Part shown: positions 5,206-7,957 of the stretch, in pieces | Layout of the letters: each line of letters starts with the position of its first letter | Position numbering within the stretch: position 1 is the stretch's first letter | NCBI GenBank assembly: GCA_028693695.1 | Contig: JAQUUV010000091.1 | Location: forward strand, 1-7,957 | Length of the DNA stretch: 7,957 nucleotides | Reading direction: 5' to 3' | DNA from: Syntrophomonas sp. | Lineage (GTDB): Bacteria > Bacillota > Syntrophomonadia > Syntrophomonadales > Syntrophomonadaceae | Notes under the pieces: model-generated | What the model saw: the letters and a program-made list of their open reading frames with translations, nothing else | What the model was told of the DNA's origin: nothing | The model's database searches: none | Translations under genes and position numbers: made by a program

Positions 5206-5750
5206 ACAATAGCTTTAAAAATCCCTTGAATAAATATCCGAAAACTTACTGAACGATTATTATGTACATCTAAATACCGACCAATACTTCTAGCTCCACT
5301 TATTTTTTGGTATGCAGGAACCAATTTTTTCAGCTCTTGCGCTGCGTTATTTAGTCTATCTGGGTCTCGGTACTTCTTCTCCTCTTGCCTTCGCGCAAGC
5401 CCAATCCTGCCAACGGCCTGCTCTACTGCCTGCAAATCACCAATAAACCAAGATTCTAACTCATGGCATACAATTCTCACCACAGCATCATCTCTCCCTC
5501 CCGTGGCACATAAGGAAGACAAACGTTGTTTCAGCTCATAACAGTCCTCACTGTCTTGATCCCTTAAAACAATAAACCTGGCAGTCTGTGGAATAGCTTT
5601 CATTTTGCGCGGCAAAGACTTCTCTAAATCCTGCTTGCCTTCATGCTTGATGAGATAATAATTAATCCCTTCTGGTATTACTCGTGGCAAAAGCTCAGCC
5701 AAAAGTGCTTTCATAGAAGGTTCCTCTAACATAAAATACAGTTCTATCAT
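5202..5750 (-). CDS. DUF4276 family Toprim-like protein, partner of AAA ATPase
   Basis: The 182-residue protein fits DUF4276, a Toprim-like family commonly encoded next to AAA/RecF-like ATPases. Candidate metal-binding residues are the acidic pair in MLEEPSM (E9/E10), the DxD in FIVLRDQDSEDC (D64, D66) and the HELESWFIGD segment (E97, E99). RDPDRL and the terminal NRSVSFRIF (165-173) are also family-typical, so the C-terminus is complete. ATG 5750 is chosen because it overlaps the ATPase stop as ATGA and has AAGGGGG upstream. The in-frame ATG at 5786 would lie inside the ATPase gene. By analogy with OLD/PARIS-type systems (an ATPase plus a Toprim effector), the likely role is a nuclease or effector in phage or plasmid defence; this is inference. 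Its stop codon overlaps the start of the jetD stub. Confidence 0.78.
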   Translation of the reverse strand: MIELYFMLEEPSMKALLAELLPRVIPEGINYYLIKHEGKQDLEKSLPRKMKAIPQTARFIVLRDQDSEDCYELKQRLSSLCATGGRDDAVVRIVCHELESWFIGDLQAVEQAVGRIGLARRQEEKKYRDPDRLNNAAQELKKLVPAYQKISGARSIGRYLDVHNNRSVSFRIFIQGIFKAIV

Positions 5751-6928
5751 AAAGGCCCCGCCCCCTTGAAAAAGCCCTGTTTCCATAACGCACCAGGGAG
5801 GTCACCCTCCCCTACCAGGCTTCTCAGCAGTGAGTCATCCGATGCCCGCACCACCTTACTAAAACCATTTTCCTTGTGCAACCAGAATAGCTCATCGAGT
5901 TGGACACCATTTACAAAATCAGGTGAATGGGTGGAAATTAGGACTTGCCCGCCATTGCTGGCATATTCTCTGAATTCCTCGCTTAATTCCAGTAAAAGTT
6001 CCGGATGAAGTTGATTCTCCGGTTCCTCGATACAGAGTAGCGGATGAGGGGTAGGATCATACAGCAGGATTAAATAGGCAAACATTTTCAAAGTCCCATC
6101 AGAAACGTACCTTGAAATGAAAGGATCTTTGAATTCTCCATCCTGAAAGCGCAATATTATTCGGCCATCTGCTGTTTCTGCAGCTTTAACCGAAACAATC
6201 CCCGGAACTCGCTGAGCCATCTTCATTAATACCTTTTGAAAACGCCCCGGGTAATGTTCATGCATAAATTGGGCTACCAGCGCAAGATTATCGCCTCTAT
6301 CTGAAAGGTGTTCTGCATAACCAGCATCGTGACTGCTCCGGGCTGACTCAATTCGAAAATCTGAAACGTGCCATCCTTCCATTAAACGTCTGAATGATGA
6401 AATCTGTTTATACTTTTGAAACTGACCCAGTCCCTTGATCGCAAGAATATCCGGTGAATCCAGAACTTGTTGTTCCCGTTCTTCCTGAACACCAGGTTTT
6501 CCGTAATCACTTTCATTAATAATGGCATGCCCTGATCCGTTGGCAAAATCCAAGAAATGCCACGGACGGCCCTTTTGCCCCCGACGGTATTTTAACAGCT
6601 CCTTGCTTACCACAGGCAAACCAGCATTATCCTGGTCTATATGTAGTTCATAAGTGACCAGAGGTTCATCGGGTGCAGAACGAAATTTCATCTCAAATTC
6701 AATAGGACCCTTTTGCCCTCGACTAATGACCTCCTTAAAGCCTCCCCTTTTGAGCAAAGCCGCTCTCACGTTATCAGTTAAGCAATCATGCAGAAAACCA
6801 AACACATCAAAAAACGTCGACTTCCCTGCTCCATTAGCACCTAAAAAGACAGCCATTCCCGGAATGTTCTTCAGAGATACATCTTTCAATATTTTATAAT
6901 TTTTTATCCTAATGTTCTCAATTCTCAA
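5747..6928 (-). CDS. AAA family ATPase (RecF/SMC-like, AAA_21 type)
   Basis: The 393-residue protein is an ABC/SMC-type ATPase of the kind that pairs with Toprim or DUF4276 effectors. It has the N-terminal strand RIENIRIKNYKILKDVSL, Walker A GANGAGKST (residues 30-38), the signature-like YVSDGTLK (274-281), Walker B LLCIEEPENQLHP (297-309) and the switch ISTHSPDF (331-338). The C-terminal GDLPGALWKQGFF segment is common in this group. The middle insert (about 90-260) is divergent and may be the sensing region. Start is TTG at 6928 with AAAGGGTGG 7 nt upstream; a typical RIENIRIKNYK start follows. The stop overlaps the DUF4276 start by 4 bp, so the two are co-translated. The pair probably forms one ATP-controlled defence complex. 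The frame is intact with all motifs present. Confidence 0.85.
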   Translation of the reverse strand: MRIENIRIKNYKILKDVSLKNIPGMAVFLGANGAGKSTFFDVFGFLHDCLTDNVRAALLKRGGFKEVISRGQKGPIEFEMKFRSAPDEPLVTYELHIDQDNAGLPVVSKELLKYRRGQKGRPWHFLDFANGSGHAIINESDYGKPGVQEEREQQVLDSPDILAIKGLGQFQKYKQISSFRRLMEGWHVSDFRIESARSSHDAGYAEHLSDRGDNLALVAQFMHEHYPGRFQKVLMKMAQRVPGIVSVKAAETADGRIILRFQDGEFKDPFISRYVSDGTLKMFAYLILLYDPTPHPLLCIEEPENQLHPELLLELSEEFREYASNGGQVLISTHSPDFVNGVQLDELFWLHKENGFSKVVRASDDSLLRSLVGEGDLPGALWKQGFFKGAGPL

Positions 6929-7156
6929 AGCCTCACCACCCTTTCATATTGACGAATTAATAATGATATTCTTGTTAACCAATAAATGGTAGCAGCTAAT
7001 CCTTGCCCCTCCTCATAGGGGATTTATGCATTTCAAAAATTGCCTCATTGTCCCGAATTTTTTTGGCTGCATTAATAATAAAGATAGTATACGACAAATT
7101 AACATTATATGGAAGCAAGATGGGTTCAGGAGACGTTTCACTTATCTGATACATAC
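6929..7156 (-). other. Leader region between jetD and the ATPase gene
   Basis: This spacer of 228 bp contains no recognised gene. A minus-strand frame of 52 codons (6996-7154) begins with an ATG 3 nt after the jetD stop. Its product (MYQISETSPEPILLPYNVNL at the start) is not recognised. It could be a short coupled peptide, a remnant, or chance. A small hairpin, CCCCT/AGGGG around a 6-nt loop, lies near 7006-7025. TATAAT and TATACT-like hexamers occur on the minus strand around 7085-7110, but no -35/-10 pair with good spacing is convincing. The inserted module may carry its own promoter here, which would explain the gap in an otherwise overlapping operon. Confidence 0.4.
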
Positions 7157-7206
7157 TTACTTTTCCCCAAATCTTTCGTTAATGGCAGTGGCTGATAAGG
7201 CTTCCT
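7155..7206 (-). repeat. 52-bp direct repeat, upstream copy (end of jetD)
   Basis: This is the final part of the complete jetD, encoding EALSATAINERFGEK plus the stop. It matches 5132-5183 at 46 of 52 positions. Several differences are synonymous, and the protein changes are N to K and GE to RV near the end, so the copies are diverged relatives rather than a fresh exact duplication. Confidence 0.9.
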
Positions 7207-7957
7207 GGGGTATATAGAAGCCCCCCTCAAGGTGCTGCTGCAGTTTAACCGCCCAGGTTCTATCGAATGCCTTAATAAACCGGGCAATGTTTTTTGTTTT
7301 AATCCTCTGTTGTTTGGGAGTCTTAACTGGCGGCCGGTTAAGGCCGATCTCCAAAATGGCCTGATATCCCTCAATAAAGGGCATTATAATGAAATCAGGA
7401 TATTCGTCCACCAGTTCACAGTAAATGTTTATTCCCTCCGCATCCAGATCACCGAAATAATAGAACTTGTCCCTTATGAAGTCGATGTTGTACTCGGCCA
7501 TAAACTTGAAACTGCTGATGATTTTCTTACCTTCACCATAAACCAACATATCCGCTTTTATAATTGACGGAGCATCGAGAATCCTTCGTTTGAAAGACCA
7601 GAAAGTATCTTTGTTTTCAATAATATACACATCTTTGGCTTCCAGCAAATGAAAATCCTTTTTTTGAAAGCTGAAGAAAGGTTCAACCGTGTCCTCACAC
7701 CCTAAATGAGCATAACTAAGACCCAGCCTTTTTAAAACCGTTTCCCCCTGACTTCTGCTTTTATCTGCCCCCTTAAAAAATTTCTCATCCCCAAATAACT
7801 GATAGGCTCTTTCATTGACGGTTATAATATCCTTATCTTTATGCTCGAGAAAATTAATAAAAGTGGCAATGACAAGCCTATCAGCTAAAAATTCCTCGGG
7901 ATTTTTAATATAGTAATCAATGGTTGCCGGGGGATCTATACTTCTAATAATCTGCAT
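7157..7957 (-). CDS. jetD: JetD-like Wadjet Toprim nuclease subunit (DUF2220), 5' end probably outside window
   Basis: The visible 266 residues carry the DUF2220/JetD C-terminal Toprim domain. VYIIENKDTFWSF (E114 as the candidate catalytic glutamate), LVYGEGKK (140-145) and YYFGDLDAEGINIY (166-179, DLD as the DxD metal site) are the key motifs. JetD is the nuclease subunit that cleaves DNA recognised by the SMC-like JetABC condensin in Wadjet systems, which restrict plasmid transformation. An ATG occupies the last three bases of the window, but related proteins are usually longer (about 350 residues or more), so the true start probably lies beyond the edge. A jetD-first order with jetA downstream fits a Wadjet arrangement different from the common A-B-C-D order. 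The 3' end is intact and duplicated at 5132-5183. Confidence 0.75.
   Translation of the reverse strand: MQIIRSIDPPATIDYYIKNPEEFLADRLVIATFINFLEHKDKDIITVNERAYQLFGDEKFFKGADKSRSQGETVLKRLGLSYAHLGCEDTVEPFFSFQKKDFHLLEAKDVYIIENKDTFWSFKRRILDAPSIIKADMLVYGEGKKIISSFKFMAEYNIDFIRDKFYYFGDLDAEGINIYCELVDEYPDFIIMPFIEGYQAILEIGLNRPPVKTPKQQRIKTKNIARFIKAFDRTWAVKLQQHLEGGFYIPQEALSATAINERFGEK

Noticed and set aside
5132..7206. Interpretation of the 52-bp repeats as IS terminal or target-site repeats
   Set aside because: They are direct, coding for the jetD tail, far longer than usual target-site duplications and diverged by 6 bases; no transposase lies between them.
7138..7374. Minus-strand frame of 78 codons overlapping the end of jetD
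   Set aside because: It is a shifted reading of the jetD 3' coding region, with no SD or family resemblance.

Overview
The window looks like a chromosomal accessory region of a low-to-mid GC Firmicute, probably a clostridial lineage. This is inferred from strong Shine-Dalgarno (SD) sites, several GTG and TTG starts, AT-rich spacers and Firmicute-type housekeeping families (YigZ, DUF2164, an S11 D-Ala-D-Ala carboxypeptidase fragment). No rRNA, tRNA, CRISPR array, transposase or integrase is visible.

Left part (1-1620). A minus-strand pair lies here: a small protein of unknown function (446-643) and a YdhG/DUF1801 protein (109-420) that lacks its C-terminal third. The latter runs into an unrelated open frame at the window edge. 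A 370-bp AT-rich spacer follows, holding a minus-strand promoter, a 53-bp near-perfect palindrome and the operator/promoter of a plus-strand type II toxin-antitoxin operon (Phd/YefM antitoxin 1040-1306, RelE/ParE toxin 1299-1601).

Middle part (1620-3470). A plus-strand DUF2164 gene faces a minus-strand yigZ gene. yigZ is preceded in the same open frame by an rluA-type pseudouridine synthase remnant lacking both ends. Upstream of that is only the C-terminal piece of a D-Ala-D-Ala carboxypeptidase.

Right part (3467-7957), all on the minus strand. This is a defence region. Read 5' to 3' it holds jetD (Toprim subunit of a Wadjet/SMC-like plasmid-defence complex, running to the window edge), an AAA ATPase, a DUF4276 (Toprim-like) protein, and two overlapping ORFs that together resemble one kleisin/MukF-like JetA. 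The ATPase + DUF4276 pair sits between jetD and jetA and is bracketed by a 52-bp direct repeat (46/52 identical) of the last codons of jetD. The downstream copy is a 23-codon jetD stub whose stop codon directly abuts the jetA start. The simplest reading is that a second two-gene defence module was inserted into a jetD-jetA operon while the jetD tail was duplicated. No jetB or jetC (the SMC motor) follows jetA. Instead jetA ends 14 bp from the carboxypeptidase fragment, so the Wadjet operon appears cut off.

Overall, one complete-looking ATPase/DUF4276 module and one intact toxin-antitoxin pair are embedded among at least five truncated or chimeric genes. This suggests repeated insertion and deletion at one genomic spot.
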